Positions 62,771 to 64,000 of a stretch of 64,000 nucleotides of DNA are shown here, piece by piece (the stretch's first letter is position 1; every line of letters begins with the position of its first letter). The notes under the pieces were generated by a model that did no database searches, was not told where the DNA came from, and saw only the letters and a list, made by a program, of their open reading frames with translations. The translations under genes were made by a program, and so were the position numbers. Origin of the DNA: Chitinophaga sancti (lineage in GTDB: Bacteria; Bacteroidota; Bacteroidia; Chitinophagales; Chitinophagaceae); assembly GCF_034087045.1 (NCBI RefSeq), contig NZ_CP139247.1, forward strand, positions 558,001 through 622,000, read 5' to 3'.

Positions 62771-64000
62771 ATGATACCCAAAGGCAACGATATTGCGAAC
62801 GAACTTCAGGAGCTTATTCCTGGCGCTCAATGGCCACAAAAGGCGCCCCTGTCAGGGGTTCCGGTGGGCTACTTTGAGTCCCTGCCAGCAATGATCCTTA
62901 ATAAAGTGCGTCAGGTGGATGTGATGGAAGAGCTGCAAAGCCTCTCCCACATACTGGCTGCTGTACCCAAAACGTTCCCGTTGACCGTACCATCCGGGTA
63001 TTTTGATCAGTTACCTCAGTCAATTAATGCACGTATTCAGGAGCCGGAATTATTGGGTATATCCCGAAAATTACCACTTACCCCTCCGCCTGCAGGGTAT
63101 TTTGAGCAACTGTCAAAACAAATTCTTGCACATGTACATGAAGAGCAGGAGTCCGAACTGACTGGTATTTCCAGAGAACTACCTTTTGCCCCTCCGCCTG
63201 CAGGGTATTTTGAGCAACTGCCACAACAAATTCTTGCACATGTAAATAAAGAGCAGGAACCGGCGCTAACGGGTATTTCCCGGAATGTACCTTTCTCTGC
63301 TCCACCAAAAGGATATTTTGAGCAACTCCCCCAAAGGATACTTGCACTCGTAAACGAAGAGCTGGCCCAGGAATTGACCGGTATTTCCCGGATATCTCCT
63401 CTTACACCTCCTCCAAACGGATACTTCGGGCAACTATCCTCACAGGTGATGCAAAAAATTCAGATGGAAGAAGCCGCTACTGAGCTGGCAGCTATCTCTC
63501 CATTACTGGCATCCCTGCCAAAAGCAATACCTTTCTCTCTGCCTGAAGGGTACTTTGAGCAGTTCCCTGCCCAACTACTCCAGCAGATCCAGGAAGCAGA
63601 AAGCGTATCACCTTTTGCCGAGCTGACCAGAAACATGCCTTTCTCTATGCCTGCAGGTTACTTTGACCAGCTATCTGCCCAGGTCTTGGAAAAGGTAAGA
63701 AATGAGGAAGTAGCAGATGAACTGGCTGACATATCTCCATTACTGGCATCCCTGCCAAAAGCAGTGCCTTTCTCTGTTCCAGCCGGTTACTTTGACCAGT
63801 TGGATACACAGGTAGCCACCATTGCCCAGGCACCAGCCAAAGTAGTGAACATGCGCCCACGCAGAATGCAGTTCTACAAATGGGCGGCCGCCGCCTGTAT
63901 GATTGCACTCGTAGGCACCAGCAGTTTGTTCTACATGCGCAACACCCAACAACCGGCAAATAAGGCAGTTATTAACCTGGCCGAAGCCAGCTTATCAGAT
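62771..64000 (+). CDS. Putative anti-sigma factor with nine tandem GYF motifs, 3' end outside window
   Basis: The frame is open from ATG 62771 to the right edge (410 residues seen). Residues 33-345 hold nine 'P-x-GYF-(E/D)QL' motifs, with GYF at 33, 76, 109, 145, 181, 217, 260, 296 and 339; the unit is 36 residues, or 43 in two or three places with an 'ISPLLASLPKA' insert. Units 3 and 4 are also very alike in DNA. A basic stretch 'NMRPRRMQFYKW' and a membrane helix (371-389) follow, so the repeats are predicted to be cytoplasmic. Single GYF motifs near the N-terminus are familiar in Bacteroidota genes downstream of ECF sigma factors. Nine copies are unusual. I infer control of the adjacent sigma factor. 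Confidence 0.8.
   Translation, partial: MIPKGNDIANELQELIPGAQWPQKAPLSGVPVGYFESLPAMILNKVRQVDVMEELQSLSHILAAVPKTFPLTVPSGYFDQLPQSINARIQEPELLGISRKLPLTPPPAGYFEQLSKQILAHVHEEQESELTGISRELPFAPPPAGYFEQLPQQILAHVNKEQEPALTGISRNVPFSAPPKGYFEQLPQRILALVNEELAQELTGISRISPLTPPPNGYFGQLSSQVMQKIQMEEAATELAAISPLLASLPKAIPFSLPEGYFEQFPAQLLQQIQEAESVSPFAELTRNMPFSMPAGYFDQLSAQVLEKVRNEEVADELADISPLLASLPKAVPFSVPAGYFDQLDTQVATIAQAPAKVVNMRPRRMQFYKWAAAACMIALVGTSSLFYMRNTQQPANKAVINLAEASLSD

Noticed and set aside
63078..63952. Open frames antisense to the right-edge gene (89, 104 and 70 codons)
   Set aside because: They are created by the repetitive sense sequence; the plus-strand frame is continuous from 62771 to the edge with clear repeat motifs and a membrane helix.

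Overview
The window looks like the chromosome of a soil-type member of the Bacteroidota, most likely Chitinophagaceae (Chitinophaga-like). Support comes from many short lipoproteins with FxAC-type lipoboxes, TonB receptors with carboxypeptidase-regulatory N-termini, DUF6452/DUF6048 neighbours, a very large cysteine-rich RHS protein, an ECF sigma factor followed by a GYF-motif anti-sigma-like gene, TAnnTTTG-type -7 elements and weak use of Shine-Dalgarno sites. This assignment is an inference from gene content; no rRNA lies in the window.

Layout. (1) 1-14.8 kb: a plus-strand secreted RHS/polymorphic-toxin locus. It holds a 5'-truncated PA14/jelly-roll surface protein, a 264-aa membrane-anchored protein, a 2833-aa RHS protein whose variable tip looks like a PD-(D/E)XK nuclease, and an AT-rich 301-aa gene in the immunity position, then a terminator. 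(2) 14.8-20.2 kb: an IS element with 20-bp inverted repeats has cut the end off a VapE-like gene that also carries an in-frame TGA. With a Bacteroidota-type tyrosine integrase next to tRNA-Ser(GCU), this is the stump of an integrative element. (3) 20.3-45 kb: mostly housekeeping: desaturase, fabF, uvrA, DUF6452/DUF6048, a GNAT enzyme, an alpha-2-macroglobulin/PBP1C pair, two tandem paralogous lipoproteins, rarA, an M13 peptidase and a YHS lipoprotein. The fabF-uvrA gap holds arrays of short direct repeats with an 11-bp period. (4) 45-47 kb: an AraC-type regulator, a DUF1398 gene and a hairpin-rich gap. (5) 47-58.6 kb: what I read as a phosphate (Pho) regulon island. It has an Oar-like TonB receptor, a second TonB receptor with a surface lipoprotein, an unknown 139-aa protein, an LpxH-like phosphoesterase, and a DUF47 (PhoU-like)/PiT phosphate transporter pair. 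(6) 58.8-64 kb: rfbA, galE, a split transketolase subunit, an ECF sigma factor, and a gene running off the right edge that encodes nine tandem GYF motifs before a membrane helix.

The most interesting result is the Pho island. Five promoter regions each carry three TTAAYA-like hexamers spaced exactly 11 bp apart on the coding strand of the gene they precede. In four of them a TAnnTTTG element follows at 9 or 20 bp, that is, at the same helical phase. One of these promoters appears to drive a transcript of about 86 nt ending at its own terminator, a candidate phosphate-responsive small RNA. Others control an unknown protein and two outer-membrane transport systems, linking outer-membrane uptake to inner-membrane phosphate import. 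The second highlight is the GYF-repeat anti-sigma candidate, and the third is the RHS nuclease tip with its putative immunity partner.
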